64,000 bases of DNA from Roseateles chitinivorans (GTDB taxonomy: Bacteria; Pseudomonadota; Gammaproteobacteria; Burkholderiales; Burkholderiaceae_C), in NCBI RefSeq assembly GCF_002761755.1, contig NZ_PEOG01000008.1:1-64000 (forward strand). The letters run 5' to 3'. Numbering within the stretch: position 1 is the first letter of the stretch; each line of letters begins with the position of its first letter. Both the position numbers and the translations under genes were made by a program. Shown here piece by piece: positions 24,720 to 33,730 of the stretch. A model generated the notes under the pieces. The model worked only from the letters and a program-made list of their open reading frames with translations, was not told the DNA's origin and ran no database searches.

Positions 24720-26282
24720 ATGTCGTTTCTGTCCCGCCTGCGTATCGGCCAGCGCCTGACGCTGAGCTATGCGCTGCTGATCCTGCTGCTGGTCGTGATC
24801 GGCGCTTTCGGCGCCCACAACGCCAGCCGCCTCTCCCATGACCTGAGTACGACGGCCAACTCCAGCCTGGTGAAGATCGCCCTGGCCAATACGCTGGAGA
24901 GCGACGTCAACATCATCGCGCGCGCCTCCCGCGACCTGCTGCTGCTGGACACCGCCAATGCGATCAAGCGCCAGAAGGCCGACATCGCCGCGGCGCTCGA
25001 GGAAGGCCAGCAGCAGCTGACCGAGCTCGAGGCCAAGGTCGCCGACGTCAAGGAAGACAAGGACGTCGTGGCCAAGGTGCGCGAGCATCAGGCCAAGTTC
25101 GCCGCCTCGGTCTCCAAGTTCCTGGCGGTGCAGCAGGACGGCAGCCCGGACGAGGCCCGCGAGACCCTGATCAAGGACGTGCGTCCCGCGCAGAAGGACT
25201 ACCAGGACACGCTCAAGAGCCTGGTCGAGCTGCAGTTCGCCGGTGGCCGCGCGCTGGCCGAAGGCGGCGCGAAGCTGGCGAACCAGTCGATCGTCATCAC
25301 CGGCGTGCTGGTGGTGATCGCCGTGGTCATCGGCGGTGTCGGCGGCCTGACGATCGCCCGCTCGATCATCGTGCCGGCGCGCAAGGCCAAGGACGCGGCG
25401 CAGGCGATCAGCTCCGGCGACCTGTCGCAGCACATCGATGTGCAGGGTTCGGACGAACTGGCGCAGATGCTGCACGCGATGCGCGACATGCAGACCGCGC
25501 TGTCCGGCGTGGTGGCCAGCGTGAGCGCCGCGGCGGGCGAGGTCGCCCAGAACTCCAACGAGATCGCCGGCAGCAATGTCGATCTCTCGGACCGCACCGC
25601 GCGTTCCGCCGAGAGCCTGCAGAACACCGCCGCGTCGGTGGAGCAGATCGCCTCCAACCTGAACGGCGCCAGCGAGCTGACCCGCAAGGCCGCCAGCATC
25701 GCCAGCAAGGCGCGCCAGTCGGCCTCGGCCGGCGGCACGGTGGTGAGCCAGGTCGTGTCGACGATGGAGGAGATCAGCGCGAGCTCGCGCAAGATCGGCG
25801 ACATCATCGGCGTCATCGACGGCATCGCCTTCCAGACCAACATCCTGGCGCTGAATGCCGCGGTGGAAGCGGCCCGGGCCGGCGAGCACGGCAAGGGCTT
25901 CGCGGTGGTCGCATCGGAAGTGCGCGCCCTGGCCTCGCGCTCCGCGCAGGCGGCCAAGGAGATCAAGGTGCTGATCCAGGAGTCGTCGGTGAAGGTCGAG
26001 AACGGCACCGCCCTGGTCAACAACGCCGGCGCGACCATCCGCTCGGTCGTGGACGAGGTCAACAACATGGGCCAGCTGATCGAGGAGATCTCGCATTCGG
26101 CCCAGGAGCAGGCGGCTGGCGTCGGCGTCGTGAACAACGCGATGAACGAGCTGGACCGCGCGACGCAGCAGAACACGACGCTGGTGGACGAGCTGACCCG
26201 CTCCACCGACTCGCTGCGCGACAGCAGCTCGCGCCTGGTGCAGGCCGTCGGCTTCTTCAGCACCGCGCGCTCGGCGACCTGA
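24720..26282 (+). CDS. Methyl-accepting chemotaxis protein, 520 aa
   Basis: A transmembrane chemoreceptor: first helix at about 12-34 ([19 protein letters not shown]), a periplasmic four-helix bundle with long heptad-like helices ([19 protein letters not shown]), second helix at about 196-218, HAMP, and a signalling domain whose tip ([20 protein letters not shown]) begins near residue 371. It ends [14 protein letters not shown], without an NWETF pentapeptide. The start at 24720 follows a GAGGGA site; the open frame 22 codons upstream was rejected. It is of the same overall type as the receptor at 14514-16058 but diverges in the sensor half. Confidence 0.95.
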   Translation: MSFLSRLRIGQRLTLSYALLILLLVVIGAFGAHNASRLSHDLSTTANSSLVKIALANTLESDVNIIARASRDLLLLDTANAIKRQKADIAAALEEGQQQLTELEAKVADVKEDKDVVAKVREHQAKFAASVSKFLAVQQDGSPDEARETLIKDVRPAQKDYQDTLKSLVELQFAGGRALAEGGAKLANQSIVITGVLVVIAVVIGGVGGLTIARSIIVPARKAKDAAQAISSGDLSQHIDVQGSDELAQMLHAMRDMQTALSGVVASVSAAAGEVAQNSNEIAGSNVDLSDRTARSAESLQNTAASVEQIASNLNGASELTRKAASIASKARQSASAGGTVVSQVVSTMEEISASSRKIGDIIGVIDGIAFQTNILALNAAVEAARAGEHGKGFAVVASEVRALASRSAQAAKEIKVLIQESSVKVENGTALVNNAGATIRSVVDEVNNMGQLIEEISHSAQEQAAGVGVVNNAMNELDRATQQNTTLVDELTRSTDSLRDSSSRLVQAVGFFSTARSAT

Positions 26283-26361
26283 AGCCCCGACCGCGCCCCG
26301 AGTCGCCCCAGTTCCTACCGGAAACACCGCTTTCCTCACCCAAGACGTACGAGGTCCCAAG

Positions 26362-26700
26362 ATGAGCAAGAACCTGACCCCCGCCCTGTCCCGCACCCTG
26401 CTGGGCCTGGCCGCCGCGCTGCTGCTGGCCGCCGGCGCCCACGCCACCCCCAAGATCGTCAAGAAGGTGCCGCCGGAGTTCCCGGCCGAGGCCGCCCGCC
26501 AGTCGATCTCGCAGGGGTCGGTGCGCGCCAAGATGAACATCGACCCGGACGGCAAGGTGTCGGGCGTCGAGATCCTGGAGGCCGAGCCGCGCAAGGTCTT
26601 CGACAAGGCCGTCACCCGCGCGCTGATGGACTGGAAGTTCGAGCCGAGCGGCCAGAAGGAGACGCACGAGGTCAAGCTGGTCTTCAAGAACGAAGACTGA
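26362..26700 (+). CDS. Secreted TonB C-terminal-domain-like protein, 112 aa
   Basis: A signal peptide (about 1-29, ending AGAHA) is followed by a single TonB C-terminal-like domain: PPEFPAEAARQSISQGSVRAKMNIDPDGKVSGVEILEAEP, then VTRALMDWKFEPSG. Normal TonB has an N-terminal membrane anchor that contacts ExbB/ExbD and a long Pro-rich linker. Here both are missing, so the protein would be a free periplasmic domain and probably not a standard energy transducer. No exbB, exbD or TonB-dependent receptor gene is nearby. The gene follows the chemoreceptor by 79 bases. Confidence 0.8.
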   Translation: MSKNLTPALSRTLLGLAAALLLAAGAHATPKIVKKVPPEFPAEAARQSISQGSVRAKMNIDPDGKVSGVEILEAEPRKVFDKAVTRALMDWKFEPSGQKETHEVKLVFKNED

Positions 26701-26757
26701 GCCGGGAGCCTCCCGCCGGCGCCGCTCCGCGTGGCGCGAGCGGATGACCGCCACCAA

Positions 26758-26781
26758 CGAAGGCCGCGCGAGCGGCCTTCG
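26758..26781 (+). terminator. Stem-loop after the TonB-like gene
   Basis: CGAAGGCCG (26758-26766), a six-base loop and CGGCCTTCG (26773-26781) form a perfect 9-bp stem in the gap before the GTPase gene. The T-tract is weak (TCGCT). Confidence 0.6.
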
Positions 26782-26809
26782 TCGCTGGAAGACGCCCGCC
26801 CAGATCGCC

Positions 26810-26815
26810 GACAAT
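26810..26815 (+). promoter_or_regulatory. Candidate -10 element of the ylqF-type gene (near-leaderless)
   Basis: GACAAT followed by CCCGCCCC lies 8 bases before the ATG at 26824, with no ribosome site, so the transcript would start at or next to the ATG. Confidence 0.4.
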
Positions 26816-26823
26816 CCCGCCCC

Positions 26824-27846
26824 ATGGCGATTCAATGGTTTCCCGGGCACATGCACAAGACCCGGGGCGCGATCCGCGAGCGCATGAAAAGCGGCATCGA
26901 CGTGGTCATCGAGATGCTCGATGCCCGCGTGCCCGCGAGCAGCGCCAATCCGCTGATCGCGCAGCTGACCGCTGGCCGGCCGGCGCTGAAGCTGCTCAAC
27001 AAGCAGGATCTGGCCGATCCCGCCCGCACGGCGGAGTGGCTGGCCTTCTACCGCGCGCAGCCGAACACCCACGCGGTGGCGATCCACCAGGGCCAGCCGG
27101 GCCTGGCCAAGCTGATGGCGGCCGAATGCCGTGCGCTCGCGCCGCACCGGGGCGGGCTGGACAAGCCGCTGCGGGTGCTGATCTGCGGGATCCCGAACGT
27201 CGGCAAGTCGACGCTGATCAACACGATCGTCGGCAAGCGGGCCGCAGCCACCGGCGACGAGCCGGGCATCACCAAGATCGAGCAGAAGATCCTGCTCGAC
27301 AAGGGCGTCTACCTCTTCGACACGCCGGGCATGCTCTGGCCCAAGATCCGCGTGCCCGAGGCCGGCATCAACCTGGCCGCCAGCGGCGCGGTCGGCCGCA
27401 ATGCCTTCGAGGAGGAGGTGGTGGCGCTGGACCTGCTGGGCTACCTGCGCCGGCACTATCCGCAGTCGCTCAAGAGCCGCTACCAGCTGGAGCCGGACGC
27501 CGCGTTGCTGGACGGCGAGGTGCTGGCGCTGATCGGCAAGCGGCGCGGCGCGGTGCTGTCTGGCGGCCGCATCAACACGCAGAAGGCCGCCGAGATCCTG
27601 CTGTACGACCTGCGCCAGGGACAGCTCGGCCGGATCACGCTGGAGACGCCGGCGGAATTCGCCGAGTGGACCGAGGCGGCCGAGGCCGCCGAGGCGGCCA
27701 GGCTCGCCGAGAAGGAAGCCCGCGCCGCGCTGGCCAAGCGTGGCACGCGCGACGAGTACGCGCTCGACGACGCTGACGAGGACGAGGACGACGAAGGACT
27801 GGCCGACGACGAGGCGGACGAGGACGGCGGCGACCGCCGTCAGTGA
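26824..27846 (+). CDS. ylqF: Ribosome biogenesis GTPase YlqF (RbgA-like), 340 aa
   Basis: A circularly permuted GTPase that helps mature the large ribosomal subunit. Permutation is visible: the G4 motif NKQDLAD (about residue 59) precedes the P-loop GIPNVGKST (about 123) and G3 DTPGML (about 168). The N-terminus MAIQWFPGHMHKTRGAI is the YlqF signature. The C-terminus carries an unusual tail of about 25 mostly acidic residues (DDADEDEDDEGL and onward). The gene ends in a 7-bp overlap with the convergent TRIC-family gene. ATG 26824 is preferred because the family starts M-x-I-Q-W-F-P-G-H-M. Confidence 0.93.
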   Translation: MAIQWFPGHMHKTRGAIRERMKSGIDVVIEMLDARVPASSANPLIAQLTAGRPALKLLNKQDLADPARTAEWLAFYRAQPNTHAVAIHQGQPGLAKLMAAECRALAPHRGGLDKPLRVLICGIPNVGKSTLINTIVGKRAAATGDEPGITKIEQKILLDKGVYLFDTPGMLWPKIRVPEAGINLAASGAVGRNAFEEEVVALDLLGYLRRHYPQSLKSRYQLEPDAALLDGEVLALIGKRRGAVLSGGRINTQKAAEILLYDLRQGQLGRITLETPAEFAEWTEAAEAAEAARLAEKEARAALAKRGTRDEYALDDADEDEDDEGLADDEADEDGGDRRQ

Positions 27847-28457
27847 AGCTGCAGCATCTGCAGCGCCGGCAGCTGCCAGCCGAAGTACAGCGCCGCCAGG
27901 CGCAGCGCGGCCACGCCGACCATGCCCAGCACGAAGGCCCAGCGCATCGGCAGGCCCATCGCCTTGAGCGCGAAGTACAGCGCGATGCCGCCGATCGCGG
28001 CGGTCGCGTAGATGTCCTTGCGCAGCAGCAGTGGCGCCTGGCCGCTCAACACGTCGCGCAGCACGCCGCCGCCGCAGGCGGTCAGCGTGCCCATCAGCAG
28101 CGCGGGCATCGGCTTCACGCCGTGCTCCTCGGCGATCTCCGTGCCGCAGAGCGCGAACAGCGCCAGGCCCAGCGCGTCCGCGATCTTGAGCACCGCGATC
28201 GCGTGCCCCGGGAAGGGGCCGACCATCAGCGCCGCCAGCGCGCTGGCCACGATCACCAGCAGGTAGCGCGTGTCCTTCATCCAGAACACCGGATGCCGGT
28301 TCAGCAGCAGGTCGCGCAAGGTGCCGCCGCCGACCGCCGTCATCGCCGCGATGACCAGCAGCCCGAACAGGTCCAGCCCGGCCTGCATCGCGGCCAGCGC
28401 CCCGCTGACGGCGAAGACCGCCACGCCCAGCAAATCGAACCAGTAGATCATCGGCAT
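27840..28457 (-). CDS. TRIC/UPF0126 family membrane protein, 205 aa
   Basis: A small inner-membrane protein with about seven helices built from two similar halves. Each half carries a glycine-rich signature: AVGGGTLRDLLL near residue 62 and ACGGGVLRDVLS near residue 129. These mark the UPF0126 / TRIC-like channel family; the E. coli members YadS and YicG have been linked to glycine transport. Starts at 28457 and 28451 are both possible. A TACACT element 9 bases before 28457 suggests a near-leaderless transcript. The gene is convergent with ylqF. Confidence 0.88.
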   Translation of the reverse strand: MPMIYWFDLLGVAVFAVSGALAAMQAGLDLFGLLVIAAMTAVGGGTLRDLLLNRHPVFWMKDTRYLLVIVASALAALMVGPFPGHAIAVLKIADALGLALFALCGTEIAEEHGVKPMPALLMGTLTACGGGVLRDVLSGQAPLLLRKDIYATAAIGGIALYFALKAMGLPMRWAFVLGMVGVAALRLAALYFGWQLPALQMLQLH

Positions 28458-28466
28458 AGGGCCGGG

Positions 28467-28472
28467 AGTGTA
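28467..28472 (-). promoter_or_regulatory. Candidate -10 element of the TRIC-family gene
   Basis: TACACT followed by CCCGGCCCT on the minus strand ends 9 bases before the ATG at 28457, and no Shine-Dalgarno sequence is visible. The same hexamer precedes rtcR. Confidence 0.35.
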
Positions 28473-28482
28473 GAGGCGGCCC

Positions 28483-28510
28483 CTTGAAATCGGCGCGGCC
28501 GCGCCCATGT
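28483..28510 (+). promoter_or_regulatory. Sigma-32 heat-shock promoter of htpG
   Basis: CTTGAAA (28483-28489), a 13-base spacer and GCCCATGT (28503-28510) match the sigma-32 consensus CTTGAAA-N(11-16)-CCCCATNT at all but one position. It lies 75 bases before the htpG ATG, as expected for a heat-shock chaperone gene. A GATAAT hexamer at 28521-28526 could add a second, sigma-70 start. Confidence 0.82.
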
Positions 28511-28584
28511 GCCCCGCCGCGATAATCCGCCCCCAATCGGGGTGGCTCTCCACCCGTTTCTCTCATCCACCCTTCTTTCGAACG

Positions 28585-30477
28585 ATGGACAAGCAAACCC
28601 ATTCCTTCCAGGCCGAGGTCAAGCAGATCCTGCATCTGGTGACGCACTCGCTCTACTCGAACAAGGAAATCTTCCTGCGCGAGCTGGTCAGCAATGCCTC
28701 CGACGCCTGCGACAAGCTGCGTTTCGAGGCCCTGGACCATCCCCAGTTCCTGGAAGACCAGCCCAATCTCGAGGTCCGCGTCTCCTTCGACGCCGAGGCC
28801 CGCACCGTCACCATCAGCGACAACGGCATCGGCCTGTCGGCGGAAGAGGCCATCGCCCACCTGGGCACCATCGCCAAGAGCGGCACCCGCGAGTTCATGG
28901 CCAAGCTCGAGGGCGACCAGAAGAAGGATGCCCACCTGATCGGCCAGTTCGGGGTGGGCTTCTACTCCGGCTTCATCGTCGCCGACCGCATCACCGTCGA
29001 ATCGCGCCGCGCCGGCCTGCCGGCCGACCAGGGCGTGCGCTGGAGCTCCGAGGGCACCGGCGACTTCGAGGTCGAGACCATCACCAAGCCGGGCCGCGGC
29101 ACCGACGTCATCCTCCACCTGCGCGAGGGCGAGGAGGAGTTCCTCAAGACCTGGCGGCTGAAGTCGACGATCGCCAAGTACTCCGATCACATCTCGCTGC
29201 CGATCCTGATGCGCAAGGAGGAGTGGGATGCCGACAAGGCGACGCAGGTCCTGAAGGACGAGTGGGAGCCGGTGAACAAGGCTTCCGCGCTGTGGACCCG
29301 CGCCAAGAGCGACATCACGCAGGCCGAGTACGACGCGTTCTACCAGCAGATCAGCTACGACACCGAGCCGCCGCTGGCCTTCACCCACAACCGCGTCGAG
29401 GGCCGCAGCGAGTACACCCAGCTGCTCTACATCCCGGCCAAGGCGCCCTTCGACCTGTGGAACCGCGACAAGCGCGGCGGCGTGAAGCTGTACGTCAAGC
29501 GCGTCTTCATCATGGACGACGCCGAGGCGCTGATGCCGGTCTACCTGCGCTTCGTCAAGGGCGTGATCGACTCGGCCGACCTGCCGCTGAACGTCAGCCG
29601 CGAGCTGCTGCAGGAGAGCCGCGACGTGAAGGCCATCCGCGAGGGGTCGACCAAGCGGGTGCTGTCGATGCTCGAGTCGCTGGCCAACAGCGAGGACGCC
29701 ACCGAGCGCGACAAGTACGCCCGCTTCTGGACCGACTTCGGCCAGGTGCTGAAGGAGGGCGTCGGCGAGGACCACGCCAACCAGGAACGCCTGGTCAAGC
29801 TGCTGCGCTTCGCGTCGACGCATGCCGACCAGAACGTCTCCTTCGCCGACTACGTGTCGCGCATGAAGGAGGGCCAGGAGGCCATCTACTACATCACCGC
29901 CGACAGCCTGGCCGCCGCGAAGAACAGCCCGCAGCTGGAGATCTTCCGCAAGAAGGGCATCGAGGTGCTGCTGCTGACCGAGCGCGTCGACGAGTGGATG
30001 CTGTCCCACCTCTACGAGTTCGAAGGCAAGTCGCTCCAGTCGGTCGCCAAGGGCGCCGTCGACCTGGGCCAGCTCCAGGACGAGGAAGAGAAGAAGAAGG
30101 CCGAGGAGGCCGCCGAGCAGTTCAAGCCGGTGCTGGACCGTCTGAAGACGGCGCTCGAGGGCCGCGCCAAGGATGTGCGCGTGACCACCCGCCTGGTCGA
30201 CTCGCCGGCCTGCGTCGTGGTCGAGGAAGGCGACATCAGCGGCCACCTGGCCCGCATGCTCAAGCAGGCCGGCCAGAACGCGCCGACCGCGCTGCCGACG
30301 CTGGAGATCAACCCCGACCACGCGCTGGTGAAGAAGCTCGGCGCCATCGAGGGCGACGAACCGCGCTTCGGCGATCTGGCGCAGGTGCTGTTCGACCAGG
30401 CGCTGCTGGCCGAGGGCGGCGTGCTGGAGGACCCGGCCGCCTACGTGCGCCGCGTCAACGCGCTGCTGCTGGGCTGA
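28585..30477 (+). CDS. htpG: Molecular chaperone HtpG (Hsp90), 630 aa
   Basis: The bacterial Hsp90: an ATP-driven dimeric chaperone that remodels client proteins with DnaK. The N-terminal GHKL ATPase domain has [11 protein letters not shown] (with the catalytic Glu in the preceding LREL), the nucleotide-contact [18 protein letters not shown] and the lid region [11 protein letters not shown]. The middle domain includes [14 protein letters not shown], and the C-terminal dimerisation domain ends at a normal length. The ATG at 28585 matches the family N-terminus [14 protein letters not shown]. It has its own heat-shock promoter and is convergent with srkA, only 6 bases away. Confidence 0.97.
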   Translation: MDKQTHSFQAEVKQILHLVTHSLYSNKEIFLRELVSNASDACDKLRFEALDHPQFLEDQPNLEVRVSFDAEARTVTISDNGIGLSAEEAIAHLGTIAKSGTREFMAKLEGDQKKDAHLIGQFGVGFYSGFIVADRITVESRRAGLPADQGVRWSSEGTGDFEVETITKPGRGTDVILHLREGEEEFLKTWRLKSTIAKYSDHISLPILMRKEEWDADKATQVLKDEWEPVNKASALWTRAKSDITQAEYDAFYQQISYDTEPPLAFTHNRVEGRSEYTQLLYIPAKAPFDLWNRDKRGGVKLYVKRVFIMDDAEALMPVYLRFVKGVIDSADLPLNVSRELLQESRDVKAIREGSTKRVLSMLESLANSEDATERDKYARFWTDFGQVLKEGVGEDHANQERLVKLLRFASTHADQNVSFADYVSRMKEGQEAIYYITADSLAAAKNSPQLEIFRKKGIEVLLLTERVDEWMLSHLYEFEGKSLQSVAKGAVDLGQLQDEEEKKKAEEAAEQFKPVLDRLKTALEGRAKDVRVTTRLVDSPACVVVEEGDISGHLARMLKQAGQNAPTALPTLEINPDHALVKKLGAIEGDEPRFGDLAQVLFDQALLAEGGVLEDPAAYVRRVNALLLG

Positions 30478-30483
30478 GCGTCG

Positions 30484-31482
30484 TCAGAAGCGCTCCGCAG
30501 CCGACTGCATGGCCTCGAGCTGCTCGCGCAGCTTGACGACCTGGTCGCTCCAGTAGTTGGGCGTCCCGAACCACGGGAAGGCCAGCGGGAAGGCCGGGTC
30601 GTCCCAGCGCCGCGCGAGCCAGGCGCTGTGGTGGATCATGCGCTGCGTGCGCAGCGCTTCCACCAGGCGCAGCTCGCGCCAGTCGAACTCGCGCACGCTC
30701 TCGTAGCCGTCCAGCAACGCGTCGCGCTGGATCCGCGCCGCGTCCGGGTCGCCGGACAGCAGCATCCACAGGTCCTGCACCGCCGGCCCCTGGGCCGCGT
30801 CGTCGAGGTCGACGAAGTGCGGGCCACGGTCCGGCGTCCACAGGATGTTGCCGGGGTGGCAGTCGCCGTGCAGCCGCAGCGAGCGCCGGTCCGGCAGGCT
30901 GTCGAAGGCAGCGTCGATCGCGTCGATGCAGCGCGCGGCGGCATCGTGCCAGTTGGCCGAGAGTTCCGGCGGCAGGGTGTCCTGGGCGCGCAGCCAGTCG
31001 CGGGCATCGCGGGCCGGCGCGGCGCTGTTCCAGGCGAGTCGCGCATGGAACGGCTCGGCCTGGCCGACGTCGTGCATCCGCGCGAGGAAACGGCCGATCC
31101 AGCGCAGCACCTCCGGATCCTCGAGCTCCGGCGCACGGCCGCCCTGGCGCGGCGTGACCGCGAAGCGCTGACCCTGGAAATGGCCTAGCGTGCCCACGGC
31201 ACCGTCGGTGGTCAGCGTCAGCGGCGCGACGACCGGCACTTCTGCCGCCGCCAGCGCCCGCGCGAAGGCGTGCTCCTCCAGGATCTGCGCGTCGGTCCAG
31301 CGGCCGGGCCGGTAGAACTTCGCCACCACCGCCGTGCCGTCCTCCAGATGCGCCAGCAGCACGCGGTTCTCGTAGGAATTGAGCTGCAGCAGGCGGCCGT
31401 CGGGCCGCAGGCCGGCATGCTCGAGGGCATCGAGCATCAGCTCGGGCGTCAGGAGGCCGAAACCGGCCGTCGTGTCAGTCAT
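30484..31482 (-). CDS. srkA: Stress response kinase A (SrkA/YihE), 332 aa
   Basis: A Ser/Thr protein kinase of the aminoglycoside-phosphotransferase fold that, in E. coli, counters stress-induced death pathways. Motifs: the nucleotide-binding strands SYENRVLLAHLEDGTAVVAKFYRPGRW with the ATP Lys, the catalytic loop LHGDCHPGNILW, and the metal-binding VDLDDA. The C-terminal WFGTPNYWSDQVVKLREQLEAM is typical of YihE proteins. Length matches the family (328). The start at 31482 has no strong ribosome site. E. coli yihE sits beside dsbA, whereas here the neighbours are htpG and a DUF2726 gene. Confidence 0.93.
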   Translation of the reverse strand: MTDTTAGFGLLTPELMLDALEHAGLRPDGRLLQLNSYENRVLLAHLEDGTAVVAKFYRPGRWTDAQILEEHAFARALAAAEVPVVAPLTLTTDGAVGTLGHFQGQRFAVTPRQGGRAPELEDPEVLRWIGRFLARMHDVGQAEPFHARLAWNSAAPARDARDWLRAQDTLPPELSANWHDAAARCIDAIDAAFDSLPDRRSLRLHGDCHPGNILWTPDRGPHFVDLDDAAQGPAVQDLWMLLSGDPDAARIQRDALLDGYESVREFDWRELRLVEALRTQRMIHHSAWLARRWDDPAFPLAFPWFGTPNYWSDQVVKLREQLEAMQSAAERF

Positions 31483-31500
31483 GGAGTCGCGGAGGCAACG

Positions 31501-31521
31501 AAAACGGCGCCGGAGCGCCGT
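31501..31521 (-). terminator. Rho-independent terminator of the DUF2726 gene
   Basis: On the minus strand a 7-bp stem (31521-31515 with 31510-31504, loop TCCG) is followed by a short run of T, 36 bases after the DUF2726 stop. Confidence 0.6.
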
Positions 31522-31556
31522 CGTGTGTCCTCGAGGAAGCGGAGCAGGCGCGTAGC

Positions 31557-32483
31557 TTAGCGCCGCCCGTAGCGCGGCGAATCGACGACCACCCCGCCGA
31601 TGTCGGCGTCCGGCGCTTCGCCGGGCAGGGGCGGGAAGTCGTGGCCGAACTGGGAATCCCGGCCGAGCTGGGAGTCGCGGAAGCCGCTGGCCTCCTGCAT
31701 GCCGGCGCGCGGCCGGTAGCCGCGGGCCCGGGGCTCGGCCGGCGGCAGCGGCGCCATCGTGGTCGACATCGGCGCGGGCATCGACGACAGCGGCGCCTGC
31801 ATCGACTCGCCGCCGCCGAAGGCGTCATAGCGGCTGTCGGGTGCGAAGAAGGAATCGCTGAAGACCGGCGAGTCGTTCCACAGCGTGTTGCGCGCGGCCG
31901 GCGCCACCGGCGCGGCGCGGCGCGGTGCGGCGGCGCTCGTGACGGGCGGATGCGAGCTGGCGCGCGGCATCGGCGCCATGCTGGCGCGGCTGCCCTGGTT
32001 GCTGTAGGGCACGAGCAACTGCAGCTCGGTCGCGCTCGGGAGGTGGTCGACCGAGGTGCGCAGGTAGCGGATCCGGCACGCGGCCAGCACCGCCTGCTTG
32101 ATCTGCAGGCTGCGGGACGAGCCGGGACGGTCGGTTTCCAGGTCGATCGCCGCCAGGACGCGGCCATTGGGGCTGCAGATCGCGAAATTCACGCTGATGC
32201 CGCCCAGCAGTTCATACCAGTAGCGCACATCGCGGGCCTCGGTCGGCTGGCAGAAGCGCACCATCGGCAGCTTGCACATCACGACGTGGTGCGGCAGGGC
32301 TTCGCGCAGCAGGCGGAAGACGCGGCGTTCGTCCGCGCTGAAGACCGGGCGCGGGCTCAGCGACCACTCGGTGGGCAGGGGCTTGCGCTCGCGCCGGGGG
32401 CGCCGCAGCAGCAGCGCGGCGAGCAGTCCCAGGACCGCCAGCGCCGACAGTCCCGCGATGATCCACGGAAGCAGGTTCTGCAT
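31557..32483 (-). CDS. Membrane-anchored DUF2726 protein, 308 aa
   Basis: An N-terminal membrane helix (about 6-27) and basic stretch are followed by a DUF2726 domain (about 40-165): LSPRPVFSADERRVFRLLREALPHH, then VNFAICSPNGRVLAAIDLE. That domain belongs to the restriction-endonuclease-like superfamily; the D-x-E end of the second motif may be part of an active site. The C-terminal 140 residues are low-complexity, rich in Pro, Ala, Met and Ser, and include the near-repeats DSQLGRDSQFGHD. The function is unknown. Its product would face the cytoplasm next to the membrane. Confidence 0.8.
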   Translation of the reverse strand: MQNLLPWIIAGLSALAVLGLLAALLLRRPRRERKPLPTEWSLSPRPVFSADERRVFRLLREALPHHVVMCKLPMVRFCQPTEARDVRYWYELLGGISVNFAICSPNGRVLAAIDLETDRPGSSRSLQIKQAVLAACRIRYLRTSVDHLPSATELQLLVPYSNQGSRASMAPMPRASSHPPVTSAAAPRRAAPVAPAARNTLWNDSPVFSDSFFAPDSRYDAFGGGESMQAPLSSMPAPMSTTMAPLPPAEPRARGYRPRAGMQEASGFRDSQLGRDSQFGHDFPPLPGEAPDADIGGVVVDSPRYGRR

Positions 32484-32671
32484 ATCCCAACGAACTGGAC
32501 GGACCGGACGGATGGCGCAACGGGGCGCCGAGGGTCGCTCGGAGGCGGCGAGGACAGCGCGCAGCGGACCGGCGAATCGGGCGAATGTAGCGGAAAGGCG
32601 TTACAAAATGCATCCGGACGCCCCCCTGGAATCGGGTGGGCCGCAGCGGAATTCCGCCGCCGACTGTGCGA

Positions 32672-33436
32672 TCAGCGTTTCGATCCGGGGTCGGCGGACT
32701 GGTCGTCCGACCGGTCACGGACCTTGCGGATGCGGGACTTCACCTCGGCCACGCCGTCCAGGAATTCGCCGACGGTGCGCATGTGACGCTTGAACTGGAA
32801 GTCCCATTCGGCCATGTGGCGCTCGAGCGCCTCGTCCACATGGGAGGACACCGAGTCCGGCGGCAGGCGCAGCCAGGCTTCGGATTCGCCGCCGTCGCGT
32901 TCGACGGTCGCGCCGGCGTTGCGGGCGATCTTCAGCATCGGGGCGTTCTCGCTGAGGGCGTGGATGAACAGCGTGTCGATGCCGCGGTTGCGGGCGTGCA
33001 GCGCGGCGCGCTCGAACAGGCGGCCGCCGAAACCCTTGCCGCGCGCGGTGGTGGCGACCGAGACGCCGAACTCGGCCATCGCCGGCCGCCCCTTGATCTG
33101 CGGCGCCGGCGCGTAGGCCAGGTGGGCCACCGCGATCAGCTGCAGCCGGCGGTTGAAGATGCCCAGGACCTCGTCGCGGACGAAATCCAGGCCGGCCACG
33201 TATTTCTGGATCTGCTCGTCACGCGCCGGGTAGCCGAAGCGCAGGTAGCGGTCGCGTTCGCCCAGCGCCAGCAGGTGCTGCAGGATGCGCTTGCGATGGC
33301 GCCGTCCCAGCGAGCGGATCGGCACCCAGCCGGTCCAGCGCGCCAGCATCGCGCGGGGATGCCAGCGCGAGCGCGGTGCCTCGTCCGGCGTGGGGTCGGG
33401 CGTCGGGGCGGGCCGGGAATCTGGCGGAGTGGTCAT
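32672..33436 (-). CDS. GNAT-family N-acetyltransferase, 254 aa
   Basis: An acyl-CoA-dependent acetyltransferase. The core is IAVAHLAYAPA, then AEFGVSVATTARGKGFGGRLFERAALHARNRG, where the R/Q-x-x-G-x-G/A pyrophosphate-binding motif reads RGKGFG, followed by TLFIHALSENAPMLKIARNAGA. A Pro-rich N-terminal leader of about 20 residues precedes it, and a charged C-terminal helix region (EVKSRIRKVRDRS) follows. The frame is open another 75 codons upstream into the rplM promoter region, so the ATG at 33436 was chosen. The substrate is unknown. Confidence 0.85.
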   Translation of the reverse strand: MTTPPDSRPAPTPDPTPDEAPRSRWHPRAMLARWTGWVPIRSLGRRHRKRILQHLLALGERDRYLRFGYPARDEQIQKYVAGLDFVRDEVLGIFNRRLQLIAVAHLAYAPAPQIKGRPAMAEFGVSVATTARGKGFGGRLFERAALHARNRGIDTLFIHALSENAPMLKIARNAGATVERDGGESEAWLRLPPDSVSSHVDEALERHMAEWDFQFKRHMRTVGEFLDGVAEVKSRIRKVRDRSDDQSADPGSKR

Positions 33437-33572
33437 GGCGCGGCGGCGGATGGGCTCGGATGCTAGCGGGGAAAGCGGGTGGCGGGGCTTCCGCCCGGGG
33501 CCGAATTCGTCCCGGAACCGAGGTGGAAAGCCGGCGCTGCAGCGCATGCGCCGGGCCGGCGGGCGCCTGGAT

Positions 33573-33601
33573 TTGGCCTTTTCAGCCGGTTCTGCTAGAC
33601 T
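33573..33601 (+). promoter_or_regulatory. Promoter of rplM-rpsI
   Basis: TTGGCC (33573-33578), a 17-base spacer and TAGACT (33596-33601), with an extended TGC just before the -10, form a good sigma-70 promoter. The transcript should start near 33608, about 120 bases before rplM, leaving room for a ribosomal-protein leader. Confidence 0.65.
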
Positions 33602-33730
33602 CGCCGGCTTTCCCGTTTCCAAGGCAGCGGGGGAACGTCCGTGAGAGGCCGCGCGATTCACGTCGCCGACAAGCGTGCACCGAACGTACGGGGGCAGATC
33701 GCCCGAAGTTCAGCCTTTTGAAAGAATCTC

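Noticed and set aside
26257..30321. A 1354-residue minus-strand open frame opposite ylqF and htpG
   Set aside because: It is antisense to two well-conserved genes, its translation is low-complexity (Ala, Arg, Leu, Gly, His rich) and it has no domain. Long shadow frames are normal at this GC content.
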